From: Paenibacillus chitinolyticus NBRC 15660
GTDB taxonomy: Bacteria; Bacillota; Bacilli; Paenibacillales; NBRC-103111
DNA: 61,043 bases
Assembly (NCBI RefSeq): GCF_000739915.1
Contig: NZ_BBJT01000021.1
Coordinates: 1-61,043, forward strand
Reading direction: 5' to 3'
The notes beneath the pieces are model-generated. The model did not search any database and was not told the origin of the DNA. It saw only the letters and a list, made by a program, of their open reading frames with translations. Made by a program: the position numbers and the translations under genes. Every line of letters begins with the position of its first letter. Position 1 is the stretch's first letter. Positions 10,501 to 18,768 of this stretch are shown piece after piece.

Positions 10501-13162
10501 TCTGCGTGCGGACGGGCCCAGCCTGCGGGCGCAGCTGAAGATCTGGCCCCGGAAGGATGCCCGCGATGTGCCGCTGCCGGTTACGGCAGGGGAAGCGCCG
10601 TCTCCGCTCCGGCCGGATGCGTCCGCCGTCTCCGGTACGGCCGGGGCTGCGGCTGAGGCCTCTGGCGCAGCGGGCACAACCGGAGTCTCGGGCATCAACG
10701 GGGTTGAGGCCGCCGGCGCAGTTCCTGCCGCCGACACCTTATTTTTCAACGGGTGGGGAGGCTTTTCCCCGGACGGCCGGGAGTACCGGATCACGCTCAA
10801 AAACGGGGAGCATCTCCCGGCTCCGTGGATTAACGTGATGGCGAATCCGCGGTTCGGCTGTCTGGCCTCCGAGCTGTACACGGGATACACGTGGTGGCGC
10901 AACAGCCGGGAATGCAAGCTGACCCCGTGGTCGAACGATCCCGCCCTGGACCCGCCGGGCGAAGTTTTCTATATCCGCGATGAAGAAAACGGGGATTTCT
11001 GGCAGATGGCGCCTTCCCGGCGGCAAGATGATCCTTCCGTTTACCGGGTGGCTCACGGCAGGGGATATTCGCGCTACGAGCATGAAAGCCGGGGAATACG
11101 GCAGGAAATGACGGTATTCGTCCCGCTGGAGGACCCCGTCAAGATTGTCGAAGTGAAGCTGCGCAACACAACTTCACACAAGAAATCTTTGTCCGCTACC
11201 TACTATGCGGAATGGGTGCTGGGCGTCCAGCGGGAAGGGAATGCCTCCTTCATTATGACCGACTGGGACGACGAAGCGGACAGCCTGATCGCCCGAAACG
11301 CGTATCAGGAAAACTTCCGGGATGCCACCGCCTTCTTAACCGTGCATGCCGACGAAAGCAGCCTGTCCTGGACGGGCGACAGGCTTGAATTTATCGGTCG
11401 CAACCGGACGTTTGAAGATCCGGCTGCGATGAGCCGGCCCGACCTGTCGGGCGTGACCGGTCCCGTTTATGACGGATGCGGGGCCGTGCGGACGAAGTTT
11501 GAACTGGAACCGGGCGCCGCGCGGACGGTCTATATTCTTCTGGGCTGCGGAGATTCCCGCGAAGAAGCGGTGCGGATAGCCCGCAAGTACAGGGAATCTG
11601 ATGCCTGCATGGCCGCTTATGAGGCTGTCCGTACGTTCTGGGAAGACTTGCTTGGAACCGTGACCGTGTCCACTCCCGTGCCGGAAATGGATATGATGCT
11701 GAACCACTGGCTCCTCTATCAGACACTGGCTTGCCGTATGTGGGCCCGTACCGCGTTCTATCAGGCGGGGGGAGCCTATGGGTTCCGGGATCAGCTCCAG
11801 GATTCGCTGGCACTGCTGAACAGCCGTCCGGACCTGACCCGCGCCCAAATTCTGCTTCACGCTTCTCATCAGTACGAAGAAGGGGATGTCCAGCACTGGT
11901 GGCACGAGGAGACGCACCGCGGTATCCGTACCCGTTTTTCGGATGACCTGCTGTGGCTCCCTTACGCCGTGTCCCGGTATATCGATCATACGGAAGACAG
12001 GAGCATCCTTGACGAAACGGCGCCGTTCCTTACGAGCAAACCGCTTGAAGCGGATGAACACGAGCGCTACGAGGAAACGGTCCTGTCCGGCAATAGCGAT
12101 ACGATCTTCGATCACTGTGTGCGGGCGGTAGACCGCGCTCTGAAATTCGGGGAGCACGGGCTGCCTCTGATCGGCATCGGTGACTGGAACGACGGCATGA
12201 GTATGATCGGCCCCGAGGGGCGGGGAGAGAGCGTCTGGCTGGGATGGTTCCTTGGAGATGTCCTCCAGGGCATGGCCGAACTTTGCGAAATCCGAGGTAA
12301 ACAAGACCATGCGGTGCGCTTCCGGAGCCAGCGGGAGAAGCTGGCCGCGGCGCTGAACGAAAGCGCCTGGGACGGCCAGTGGTACCGCCGTGCCTTCACG
12401 GATGCCGGTCAGTGGCTCGGGTCGATCCACAATGCGGAGTGCCGCATCGATTCCATCGCCCAGTCATGGTCGGTCATCTCCGGCATGGCTCCGGACGATA
12501 GAGCCCGCCAGGCCATGAAATCCTTCGACCGGGAACTTGTCGACCGCAGCTTGTCCGTCGCCCATATTCTGACGCCTCCGTTCGACAAGACCGACCCGAG
12601 CCCGGGATATATCCAGGGGTATCCTCCGGGTATCCGGGAAAACGGCGGCCAATACACGCACGGTGTGATCTGGAGTATTGTGGCCTGGTGCGGTCTCGGG
12701 AACGGGGAAAAGGCGCTTGAACTGTTCCAGATGTTCAACCCTATCATGCATACCAAAACAGCGGCGGAGGTCCGGAAGTACGTCGGTGAGCCTTATGCCA
12801 TGGCTGCCGATGTATACACGGAGCCGCCTCACAGGGGACATGCGGGCTGGACCTGGTATACCGGCGCCTCCGGATGGATGTACCAGGCGGGACTGGAGTG
12901 GATTCTCGGCATTAGACGCCGGGGCGCGAAGCTGTCCATCCGTCCTTGTATTCCTCCGGAATGGCCGGAGTTCTCGGCGGTATACCGCTTCGGGAAATCC
13001 GAATACCGGATCACGGTCCTTAATCCGTCGCGGAAATCAAGCGGTTGTATGCGTCTGACGATCGACGGACAGGAGGCGGATGGAGATTTCTCCTCCGGCG
13101 AAGGTCCGTTCGTTCCGCTGACAGACGATAACCGGGTTCACGAGATTGTCGTGACATTGTAA
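4586..13162 (+). CDS. ndvB: NdvB/Cgs-like cyclic beta-1,2-glucan synthase (GT84 + glycoamylase + GH94)
   Basis: The protein has 2,858 residues, matching the usual length of Cgs/NdvB (about 2,830). Visible parts are a soluble N-terminus; hydrophobic segments near residues 430-475 and again near 830-880 and 960-1000; a GT84 transferase with DADTQLP (D641, D643) and HRWVRGDW (H787); a glycoamylase-type domain near 1320-1490; and C-terminal GH94 modules with GDWNDG at about 2533-2537, the catalytic Asp region. In known Cgs proteins these parts elongate, cyclise and trim beta-1,2-glucan at the inner membrane from UDP-glucose. Gly/Ser/Ala-rich linkers occur near 340-360, 1185-1225 and 2010-2055. 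The ATG follows CCGGAGGAACCG. Substrate in this organism is inferred, not proven. Confidence 0.9.
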   Translation: MTYTNEQLSQKARELALQHVTTLPRTRPAYIEQHFKKDIESLRDFVLSLQTVHAGCTQPAEQWLLDNSEFVEEQAQEVRALLLQDALDRMPRLRGSGLLRIQSMMEDYLTHVEGILSEETILAYIQAYQEVSALTLTEARSVPLILRLVLVKKLAETMAFVRERREVCIDVGRILSLIEPAALSPETVHLQVEKAGLTLPLPGPWIVHLISHLREWAGDAASVREWLICSYENGAEDLDRIVSYEHRLQTAYQARAGSVITSLRKNERWDWNDLFEQISLPDRTLRQEYTGVYPLLDAYSRNQILAEVERLARRLRVPENLVAGQAVALAREAAERADAARAGSGSPGAASGHADASARSEVLILHENGEVAAPLAAGDRTRQQFPSYYLLESEGVQKLIASLRKCSSPRTMPENAISRRRAGTYFASMLGLFAVLWLIAAAWIGIGHGLSALAWAVVLAALLLPVSEWGMNWLHFGIERICRPRPLLRYDFSAGVPAEAGTMVVIPAIWSSPDEVAELADRLEVHYLANRDSNIHYALLGDFTDAPDEKLPEDDRLVRLAEDKIRALNEKYSAAGGTTFHFYQRRRLWNPHEGVYMGWERKRGKLVEFVELLRGSGDTSYAVKFGDASVLPRIRYLITLDADTQLPMGSAQRMIGTLHLPYNRPRLNQARTRVVEGYGVLQPRIGISHDSAMRSRLAYFWSEPGMDPYAFAASDPYQDALGQGIFTGKGIFDVDVFAELLCERIPDNTVLSHDLLEGGFMRAALLSDIELIDDHPAKFVSYQKRLHRWVRGDWQLVCWLFSRICDRRGVLRPIDLSFLTRWQMLDNLRRSLLPPAVFVLLVLAWTVLPGSPWRWAAVLLATMFLPLLRQLFILPRIYKQPRRLLATALHVMIQIWTLPFQTAVLLDAIGRTLYRVFVSKRRLLEWTSSSHIERSTRGQQRTPLLQAGWGYVLIIVFALASAVQASASLLWAGLALSLFWALAPLAVSWLDRPVEREEAPLGAEEQEKLRVLARQIWSFYEDYAGPKDHYLPPDNVQVDPPNGVAHRTSPTNIGFLLTSALAAREFGFIDTPSLVEKLENTIGTVENLEKWHGHLYNWYDTLTLGILPPAYVSTVDSGNFVASLMTVKQGLASWLGQEAGTEGRYMEINRAPAGAYGVEFAVDLDQTPRGESALNGIDGNTEGKGEDPDNSRNIGPKSGSKSGSGRSAVLTAEGSGPEHAGHEAPSNLPDWLTRGQQLVQRLESLIAATDFTQLYDHKAKLFVLGYHGATGERDRILYDLLASEARQTSFVAIALGQVSVSHWMALGRTVKLQGNKTTLISWSGTMFEYMMPWLIMRTYRNTLWDSTYRGVVKRQMEYAHERGVPFGISESGYYAFDYQMNYQYRAFGVPGLGFKRGLEEDLVIAPYAAVMALPFALREGLEDLNRMEELGARGKYGFYEAIDFTADRMPQGEDCKIIRSFMAHHQGMSLLTIANLLLPVKMYDYFHSDKRVQAAELLLIERIPPRESMLTRELPGKSRIQKPEAERTYSAPESIAADTPAPEVGVHSNGTFTTAVTNSGSGFIRWNGLAVSRWREDPVGDPWGVYLYIRDVTREKVWSPAFQPCRVPSDSQSVLFSQERTTFRREDDGIQTVLEITVSPEMNAEVRRLTLENKSSEARIVEVTTFLEIALALPDADKAHPAFTKLFVETQFEEETGCLLARKRPRNAGEKSIWAFHNLSAFGAVLGPAEFETDRAAFIGRGHSLARPKGLASRLEGTVGSVADPAFVMRRRISLKPGESIRLCAVTGVADSKEQSLNMVRQLFQAQQVDRTFQLAWTRSQIDLQHLHITPAEAAVYRALAGRVLYRGPFKPEQAESIAANSKGQQGLWAYGVSGDRPIVLARVADSANLPFVQKLLGGFEYLRRHGLFFDLVLFNESPGGYQQELRDALVRLSEQAAGNAVAAGQGGIHVVPASAMPQEDHALLLAAARVVLRADGPSLRAQLKIWPRKDARDVPLPVTAGEAPSPLRPDASAVSGTAGAAAEASGAAGTTGVSGINGVEAAGAVPAADTLFFNGWGGFSPDGREYRITLKNGEHLPAPWINVMANPRFGCLASELYTGYTWWRNSRECKLTPWSNDPALDPPGEVFYIRDEENGDFWQMAPSRRQDDPSVYRVAHGRGYSRYEHESRGIRQEMTVFVPLEDPVKIVEVKLRNTTSHKKSLSATYYAEWVLGVQREGNASFIMTDWDDEADSLIARNAYQENFRDATAFLTVHADESSLSWTGDRLEFIGRNRTFEDPAAMSRPDLSGVTGPVYDGCGAVRTKFELEPGAARTVYILLGCGDSREEAVRIARKYRESDACMAAYEAVRTFWEDLLGTVTVSTPVPEMDMMLNHWLLYQTLACRMWARTAFYQAGGAYGFRDQLQDSLALLNSRPDLTRAQILLHASHQYEEGDVQHWWHEETHRGIRTRFSDDLLWLPYAVSRYIDHTEDRSILDETAPFLTSKPLEADEHERYEETVLSGNSDTIFDHCVRAVDRALKFGEHGLPLIGIGDWNDGMSMIGPEGRGESVWLGWFLGDVLQGMAELCEIRGKQDHAVRFRSQREKLAAALNESAWDGQWYRRAFTDAGQWLGSIHNAECRIDSIAQSWSVISGMAPDDRARQAMKSFDRELVDRSLSVAHILTPPFDKTDPSPGYIQGYPPGIRENGGQYTHGVIWSIVAWCGLGNGEKALELFQMFNPIMHTKTAAEVRKYVGEPYAMAADVYTEPPHRGHAGWTWYTGASGWMYQAGLEWILGIRRRGAKLSIRPCIPPEWPEFSAVYRFGKSEYRITVLNPSRKSSGCMRLTIDGQEADGDFSSGEGPFVPLTDDNRVHEIVVTL

Positions 13163-13258
13163 TCCCGAGGGGGAGAAAGAAAGTCCTCCTCATAAAAAGA
13201 CGATTCAAAACCTAAACTATTCAAGTTGTTAACCATCAACCTAGCGGAGGGATTTCAC

Positions 13259-13915
13259 ATGCAGCAGCAAAATTATTTCAACAATCAGAACCAGCAAGGA
13301 TTGCCTAACTTTAACCACGGCGGCCACGAATTTTTTGACATGCACGAGGTGCTTTCCGGCACGATCAACGTGCTCGACCAGTTTATGCTGTTCCGGACTT
13401 TCGTCAAAGACCCGGAGCTTCTGGACATCATCGACCGCCAGTACAGCTTTATCCTTTCCCAATACAACCTCACCGCGGAATGTTTCGCGACAGGCCGGAA
13501 GCCGAGCCATGAGACGTCCACGTACATGATGCAGCAGCCGACTAACATTCAGTACGGCATCAAGCCGAGCCAGCCCAAGAAGCCGAACCAGTCTCTGGCG
13601 GACGTGAAGGACGCGGGAATCAGCGGCCATATGCTCGGACTGATCAAAACGCACGCGTCTCTTCTGACGATGTCCGCCGCGGAAGTCACGAATCCGGTTG
13701 TCCGCCGTGTTCTTGCTTCCCAGGTGCAGAATTTCATCGAGCTGGCTTACGAGATTTTCCTGTACCAAAACAAACATGCGTACTACCAAGTGCCTCAGCT
13801 TCAACAAAACGATATGCAGAGCATGCTGAACACGTTCGTACCAACACCGGGCTACCCGCAATCGCCTATCGGCAATCAAGGCATTCCGGCGAATTTCGCT
13901 CCGCGCTACCAGTAA
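13259..13915 (+). CDS. CotF-family spore coat protein
   Basis: This is a 218-residue protein with a Gln/Asn-rich N-terminus (MQQQNYFNNQNQQ), a helical CotF-like domain (HEVLSGTINVLDQF ... AYEIFLYQN) and a Gln/Pro-rich tail. Coat proteins of this family are made in the mother cell late in sporulation. I chose the ATG at 13259, preceded by GCGGAGGGATTTCAC. A TTG 33 bases upstream is in frame but lies before this ribosome binding site. No clean sporulation promoter was recognised in the 96-base gap. A terminator follows directly. Confidence 0.85.
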   Translation: MQQQNYFNNQNQQGLPNFNHGGHEFFDMHEVLSGTINVLDQFMLFRTFVKDPELLDIIDRQYSFILSQYNLTAECFATGRKPSHETSTYMMQQPTNIQYGIKPSQPKKPNQSLADVKDAGISGHMLGLIKTHASLLTMSAAEVTNPVVRRVLASQVQNFIELAYEIFLYQNKHAYYQVPQLQQNDMQSMLNTFVPTPGYPQSPIGNQGIPANFAPRYQ

Positions 13916-13923
13916 ACATACAA

Positions 13924-13972
13924 CAAACCCGGTTATGGCTTGCGTTAAAACCATACCGGGTTTTCTTTTTTT
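13924..13972 (+). terminator. Terminator after the coat protein gene (possibly bidirectional)
   Basis: AAACCCGGTTATGG and CCATACCGGGTTTT form a stem with one bulge, followed by CTTTTTTT. It ends at the stop codon of the convergent gene and may serve both. Confidence 0.85.
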
Positions 13973-14736
13973 CAGAATGGTGCATTTTTTTGAAGCTGAT
14001 TTTTCATCGCCATGAACGGGCACCGGGAAGGAGCTGTTTCATCGTCCCGCAGGAAATACTGCTTCCATTCCTGATTGTCCGGTTGTCCGTACCATTTTAA
14101 GGAAGGATGCACCGGCACGTCATCATAGTCCGCGAGTTTATCGCGGATTATTTTGCTGATATTCCGTCCGAACGCAGTCGTATCATTGATCTCATTGAAA
14201 ACCCAGCGGGGTTGGAACGCCACAAGGAACGAAGAAAAGTGCCGGCTTTTGCGCTGCCCGTGCGCAGGTGTCGCACAGAAGGCGAAATAAGCCTGACCGG
14301 CGAAACAAAATTCCCACTCGGGCTTCGCCGGGTCCTGCGGGATATTCTCGGGCCAGGGGGCCGTGTCTTTGTCGTGCAACCGCTTGAGGAGGGACCAGAA
14401 CAAGGTTTCGTACTCAAGAACGTCCGCGTGCTTTTTCAAGTCCTCCGGGGTTTCGAAAAAAATAACAAGCGAGGCGTATTTCCCCGTTTCACGCGAGCAG
14501 CTCCCATAGGCGTTCAGAAGCTCGGCCGTATCGGATACGGCTTGGGCGGTCCGGGGATCGGGCGCAAAGCCGTACCGGAGATTATTCGTGACGTACCCTT
14601 GATGTCCGGGCACGCAGGGGTACTTGTTCTCAGGGCCCGCGATCATCGCGGCGAATTCCCCGAAAGCCGTCCGCTGCCATTCCGGCAGCTCCATTCCGTG
14701 CTCCTCGATCCATATCTTGCTGCGGAGTTCCGCCAT
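13972..14736 (-). CDS. YqcI/YcgG family protein
   Basis: The protein has about 254 residues and resembles the YqcI/YcgG family (KYPCVPGHQGY, LRYGFAPDP, FETPEDLKKH..YE.LFWSLL, HPSLKWYG, CPF near the C-terminus). Some members of this family are annotated as haem-dependent N-hydroxylases (GntA type), but function here is unknown. The Cys in PCVPG is a candidate metal or haem ligand. I prefer the start at MAELRSK (14736), with GAGAGGGGTTGGAGAG just upstream. An in-frame ATG at 14760 has no obvious ribosome binding site. It is transcribed towards the coat gene, and its neighbour upstream is a LysE-type exporter on the same strand. Confidence 0.75.
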   Translation of the reverse strand: MAELRSKIWIEEHGMELPEWQRTAFGEFAAMIAGPENKYPCVPGHQGYVTNNLRYGFAPDPRTAQAVSDTAELLNAYGSCSRETGKYASLVIFFETPEDLKKHADVLEYETLFWSLLKRLHDKDTAPWPENIPQDPAKPEWEFCFAGQAYFAFCATPAHGQRKSRHFSSFLVAFQPRWVFNEINDTTAFGRNISKIIRDKLADYDDVPVHPSLKWYGQPDNQEWKQYFLRDDETAPSRCPFMAMKNQLQKNAPF

Positions 14737-14831
14737 CTCTCCAACCCCTCTCCACACCATGCAGTGTATGAGATCGGATTAGAATAGGTGAATGCCCGTG
14801 CATTCCGGGGGTTACCGGAGGTAAACGAGGG

Positions 14832-15458
14832 TCAGCCCGCAAGCATCAGAAGAGCCTCATAGCCGAAGTAGAGTCCGAACAGAATCAGCGAAATCCCGGC
14901 GAGCAGGGAAGTGATCTGAAGAATCAGGGGGTTGCCGAACCGGTGAAAAGAGCTTGCGAAGAGGGCCATCGCGATATCCCAGATCATAAGGCCGACAAAT
15001 ATGCCGAGGCTGTGCCAAAGCGCCTGGCCGGGGTCGTGGCTCTGAGGGCTTTGGGCAAGAATGGAGCCGTATATACCCAGCCAGAAGAGAATGGTTAAGG
15101 GGCTCGTCAGCGCCATAAAAAAGCCGAACCGGAATGAGCTTATTTCGGAAGGAGACTCCCGCATTTCGCCGCTTTCATTCAGCTTGAGACTTTTCAGGGT
15201 CACGATTCCCGTGTATAGAAGAACAAAGCAGCCGAACAGCCACAGGAAGGTTTTCATAAAGGGGGTATCGAGGAAATGGGCAACGCCGAAATAAATCAGC
15301 AGCATGTAAAAAAGATCGGCAATCATTGCGCCCACTCCGACCAGCCATGCGTGAAGAAAGCCGAAGCGGACACCCTTTTCCAATTGGGCGGCATTGACGG
15401 GGCCTACGGGCGCGGATAACGAGATGCCGAGCACGACATAGGTTAAGAAGGCATTCAA
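14832..15458 (-). CDS. LysE/RhtB family amino-acid exporter
   Basis: This 208-residue integral membrane protein has about six hydrophobic segments. The family signature near the N-terminus is present: GISLSAPVGPVNAAQLEKG, followed by GFLHAWLVGVGAMIADLFYMLL. Family members export basic amino acids, homoserine lactones or similar small molecules; the substrate here is unknown. GGGGAGTG lies about 8 bases before the ATG. The downstream gene on the same strand (YqcI-like) starts about 95 bases further on, so co-transcription is possible. Confidence 0.88.
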   Translation of the reverse strand: MNAFLTYVVLGISLSAPVGPVNAAQLEKGVRFGFLHAWLVGVGAMIADLFYMLLIYFGVAHFLDTPFMKTFLWLFGCFVLLYTGIVTLKSLKLNESGEMRESPSEISSFRFGFFMALTSPLTILFWLGIYGSILAQSPQSHDPGQALWHSLGIFVGLMIWDIAMALFASSFHRFGNPLILQITSLLAGISLILFGLYFGYEALLMLAG

Positions 15459-15540
15459 AAAGCAACACTCCCCTTAGAGATGGATGACAGGTACAAGCGT
15501 ACAAGTCATTGTATTCAGAGGATGTCCCGCTTAGAATAAT

Positions 15541-16131
15541 TTACAAAATTTGGATATCAATTGGGGTGCAGACGTAGCCGTTGCAGATGCTTTCCGAAGC
15601 CGGACAAGCCGACATCGCGACCAGCAGATCCGTTTCCGCACGCAGGTCCACGTAATCTCCGGCCTTGGACAGCGGTCTTTTGACACGGATGGAACCGTCC
15701 GGCTGTATAACCGTGTGCATAAACAAATTGAACGGATAGTGCTGTTCCGGGGGCTCGATGCCGAACTGGGCGATGGCCTTGTTCAAGTTGTGGTAACAGC
15801 ATGCATGATCCTTCTTCCGGTACGTGAACTCGTACATTTCCGGCCGGCAGGCGGAGTTGATAAAATCGTGCTGGCCTACCGTGTCGGCCACAATGGTGAG
15901 CAGCGGCGTATACCGGGTGGAATACAGGATGTCCCCGGGGGTTACTTTCATTTTTCGCAGAGCATCCATCGTGACGGTCGGGTCGAACTTCTCCGTGGGA
16001 TTGTCCGCCCGGTAGGCGACGATATCGGCAACCTGCTCGCCTTCCACGTCCGTGATCCGCACGGTCTGGCCTTTGCCAAGCCGGAATCCGAGCCCTTCGG
16101 TTGCGGGAATCCGCCATTTTTGCGTGGACAA
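15541..16131 (-). CDS. DUF1989 (urea carboxylase-associated family) protein
   Basis: The protein is about 196 residues if it starts at the TTG at 16131, which has GAGGAGG seven bases upstream. A longer in-frame ATG start at 16275 runs through non-conserved sequence. Family features are visible: GKGQTVRITDVEGEQVADIVAY near the N-terminus, GDILYSTRYTPLLTIV, CCYHNLNKAI, and CPASESICNG..CTPI at the C-terminus. Conserved Cys and His suggest a metal-binding enzyme. Relatives often sit beside urea carboxylase genes, but none are seen here, so the substrate is unknown. Confidence 0.82.
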   Translation of the reverse strand: MSTQKWRIPATEGLGFRLGKGQTVRITDVEGEQVADIVAYRADNPTEKFDPTVTMDALRKMKVTPGDILYSTRYTPLLTIVADTVGQHDFINSACRPEMYEFTYRKKDHACCYHNLNKAIAQFGIEPPEQHYPFNLFMHTVIQPDGSIRVKRPLSKAGDYVDLRAETDLLVAMSACPASESICNGYVCTPIDIQIL

Positions 16132-16326
16132 AAGAGGTCCTCCTCTGTATGGAAAGATTTTATTAGTATGGCTTGGGTCCCGTGGAGGTATTCGCCAGCG
16201 CTTGGCCGCGGTTAGAGCCGGAAAAAAAGGAAGAAAATCCGGCCTTAGCGGTTGTATTTGCACGCCCTTTTCCACCTTTAAAGTGAAGGGCTGACGCCCT
16301 GAAAACTTAAAGGGGAGTGAATATAA

Positions 16327-16989
16327 ATGGCCTATACCTTTTCAACGGTCACCGCATCCAACGGAGTAAAGCTCTACTCGATTAAAACGAGTCCCAAAAA
16401 CATTACCATCAAATCCATCGGCGCATCGAGCGTTGTCGGACAGACGGCTTACGGAGTGAACGGCGGGTATTTTTACGACGGTACGCTGCTTCAGATTGCC
16501 GTCAACAACAATGTAGCGGTGGCGCCCAACGGCAGCGAAAACGCGAAGTACGCCAGAGGTACGCTGGTATGGGACGACCAAAGCGGGGGGTTCTCCGTTC
16601 AAGTCGTTCAGAAGATGAGCGAGATTCAGGTGGCCAACAAAAGCAACTACTGGGCGCAGGGCGGCATCAGCATGATGCTGAAAAGCAGCGATTCCGCCTG
16701 GAAAACCCAGGCAGCCGCGGAGAATATCCAGAACCCGGACGGCGCGGCCAATCGGACCGCCCTCGTGTACAACAACGCGAACAATATTTGGCTGATCGTG
16801 ACCGATTCGAAGCCGACAGCGGCCGCTTTCCGTACCGCGATCAAAGAGAAAATCGGCTCCGGAACGCTGTTGGACGGCATTTTCCTGGACGGAAGCGGCT
16901 CCTCGCAGTATAAAGTGGCCGAAGGCTCCTACGGCGGATCGGATGCCAAGCCGCGCCTCGTCTATCAGATGGTCGCTTTGAAGAGCTGA
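16327..16989 (+). CDS. Phosphodiester glycosidase (NAGPA-like) family protein
   Basis: This 220-residue protein has no signal peptide. It carries a GVNGGYFYDG motif near residue 43 and LDGIFLDGSGSSQY near residue 187, which resemble the NGGxF and DGGGSS signatures of NAGPA-type phosphodiester glycosidases. RTALVYNN..IWLIVTD fits the core beta strands. AAAGGGGAGTG precedes the ATG. The gene stands alone, with a terminator about 80 bases after the stop. Substrate and location are unknown, and the family assignment rests on the two motifs only. Confidence 0.6.
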   Translation: MAYTFSTVTASNGVKLYSIKTSPKNITIKSIGASSVVGQTAYGVNGGYFYDGTLLQIAVNNNVAVAPNGSENAKYARGTLVWDDQSGGFSVQVVQKMSEIQVANKSNYWAQGGISMMLKSSDSAWKTQAAAENIQNPDGAANRTALVYNNANNIWLIVTDSKPTAAAFRTAIKEKIGSGTLLDGIFLDGSGSSQYKVAEGSYGGSDAKPRLVYQMVALKS

Positions 16990-17071
16990 GAAATATGTAG
17001 ATTTTTTTAACTCCGGCCTAAATTAGTTAATTTTTCTTAATAATCCTATTAAAAAATACAATTAATACCTT

Positions 17072-17109
17072 AAAAGACTCAAAATAAACGCTTTGAGTCT
17101 TTTTTTTCT
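17072..17109 (+). terminator. Terminator after the phosphodiester glycosidase-like gene
   Basis: AAAAGACTCAAA and TTTGAGTCTTTT form a clean stem followed by T8. Confidence 0.9.
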
Positions 17110-17376
17110 TCACAAATAACGAAAAATGCAAAACATTCACTTACGAGGGTTAGATAATCGGAGCAAAACGGAGGAAAATTTTAGTAAAGGTGTGATGTAT
17201 TCGCTTTATCGGATGATGTAAGAGTTTTACACTATTAGTAGATTAGACTAAATTAGATAAAAAGAACTACATTTCCAGAAGAAAGGAGATTATCGGATAA
17301 ATCCTTTAACGCTGTAATGCGTGCCTTAACCGGAGGAGACCTATAGACAAAGAGAAAAGATAGGAGGAGTAGAGAG
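17110..17376 (+). other. AT-rich leader of the exopolysaccharide operon
   Basis: The 267 bases before the GT2 start codon hold no gene. They are clearly more AT-rich than the flanking genes. A short inverted repeat, TTAGT...ACTAA, lies near 17236-17252, and two purine-rich ribosome-binding-like stretches occur (AAAGGAGAT near 17281 and GGAGGAG near 17332). I could not match it to a known riboswitch. Confidence 0.4.
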
Positions 17377-18753
17377 ATGCAGATCCTGTTATACGTAACG
17401 ACCATCGTTTTTTTGGCGTTCCAGCTCTTGTATACCTTTATTCCGCTGCTGTTCAGCAAGGTAAAGAAGCTGGAGGAAGACTTGGAGGAAAAATCGATTT
17501 CCGTTCTTGTGCCGGCCTACAACGAGGAACTGACGATCCGCAATTGTATCGAAGCGATGGAAGGCCTGAAATACCGGAATCATGAAATCATCATTATCAA
17601 CGATGGATCGAAAGACGCGACTCTCCGGAGGCTCCAAGAGCTGCTGGATTTGCAGGAAGACGACCGGCAGGTCATGAAGGAGCTAACCTATCAGCCGGTT
17701 AGAGCCTTTTACCGCTCCCGGCAGTATCCCCATATTTATGTCATTGATAAAAAGAACGGCGGCAAAGCCGACTCCCTCAACGCCGGAATCGATTACGCCC
17801 TCTCGGACATCGTCATTACGCTGGATGCCGACTCGATGCTCGAAGCCCACTCGCTTCAATATGTGAACCAGTATTTTCACGATCCCGACGTCATGGCGCT
17901 TGGCGGTACCGTCAAGATTGTCCAGGGCGCGGAAAGAAAGGACGGGCAAATCCAAGAGAGATTTACGGGCAAAGGCCTCATCAAGAGTCAGATCATCTCC
18001 TATATTCACGGTTTCTACGTTAGAAAACTGACCCAATCGGCGCTTAATTCGATCGTGGTCATCTCCGGCGCTTTCGGCGCTTTTTACAAAGAGGTGCTCA
18101 TCCAGGTGGACGGGTTCCGGAGCACGGTCGGCGAGGATATCGACATCACGCTGAAAATCCACGAATATATCAAAGCGAACAACCTTTCCAAAAAGCTCGT
18201 CTACGCCCCCGAGGCCGTCTGTTACACCGAATGCCCCGAGAACATGCCGAACTTCTACAAACAGCGGATCCGCTGGCAGAAGGCTTTTGTCGACTGCATC
18301 CTCATTTATTGGTCGGACCTGCCTCGTAAGTTCAATCTGGGCGTCCGGCTGTTTTTCGCCATTGACGGCTTTGTGCTGGGGACGCTGACGGCGTTCACGA
18401 CTTTCGTCTATTTGTTCCAGCTGCTGCTAGCGGGAGACGGCATATGGATGGCGCTGCTTATCCTGTCGGCCACGCTGCTCATCAACGCTATTCAGATTGT
18501 CATTGCGCTCGCGCTCTGCAAGAAATACGGGAGCACCTACACGCTCAAAGACTATATCCGCATGTTTATTTTCAGCCAGCTGGAATTGCTGACGTACCGG
18601 AATGTGCTGCTCTATATCAATATTGTGGGGACATTCAAATATTTCGATAACGACGAAGGTTGGGGGTATGTCGAGAGAAAAGGAATCGCATCCATCTCCC
18701 GGAGCGTAACCGCCCCGCCTTCCGCACCCGCTTCCCCACTATCCCAGAGCTAA
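17377..18753 (+). CDS. Processive family 2 glycosyltransferase (PgaC/IcaA-like)
   Basis: The protein has 458 residues: one N-terminal membrane segment (residues 2-26), a cytoplasmic GT2 domain, and membrane segments near 330-385. Catalytic motifs of processive synthases are present: VLVPAYNEE, NDGS (75-78), DADS (150-153), GED (252-254) and QRIRW (296-300). Relatives polymerise N-acetylglucosamine or similar sugars while exporting the chain. AGGAGGAG lies about 9 bases before the ATG. It is first in a tight operon with an acyltransferase (15-base gap) and a GH18 hydrolase (2-base gap). The polymer is inferred to be an amino-sugar exopolysaccharide. Confidence 0.88.
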   Translation: MQILLYVTTIVFLAFQLLYTFIPLLFSKVKKLEEDLEEKSISVLVPAYNEELTIRNCIEAMEGLKYRNHEIIIINDGSKDATLRRLQELLDLQEDDRQVMKELTYQPVRAFYRSRQYPHIYVIDKKNGGKADSLNAGIDYALSDIVITLDADSMLEAHSLQYVNQYFHDPDVMALGGTVKIVQGAERKDGQIQERFTGKGLIKSQIISYIHGFYVRKLTQSALNSIVVISGAFGAFYKEVLIQVDGFRSTVGEDIDITLKIHEYIKANNLSKKLVYAPEAVCYTECPENMPNFYKQRIRWQKAFVDCILIYWSDLPRKFNLGVRLFFAIDGFVLGTLTAFTTFVYLFQLLLAGDGIWMALLILSATLLINAIQIVIALALCKKYGSTYTLKDYIRMFIFSQLELLTYRNVLLYINIVGTFKYFDNDEGWGYVERKGIASISRSVTAPPSAPASPLSQS

Positions 18754-18768
18754 CGGAGGAAACCTTTT

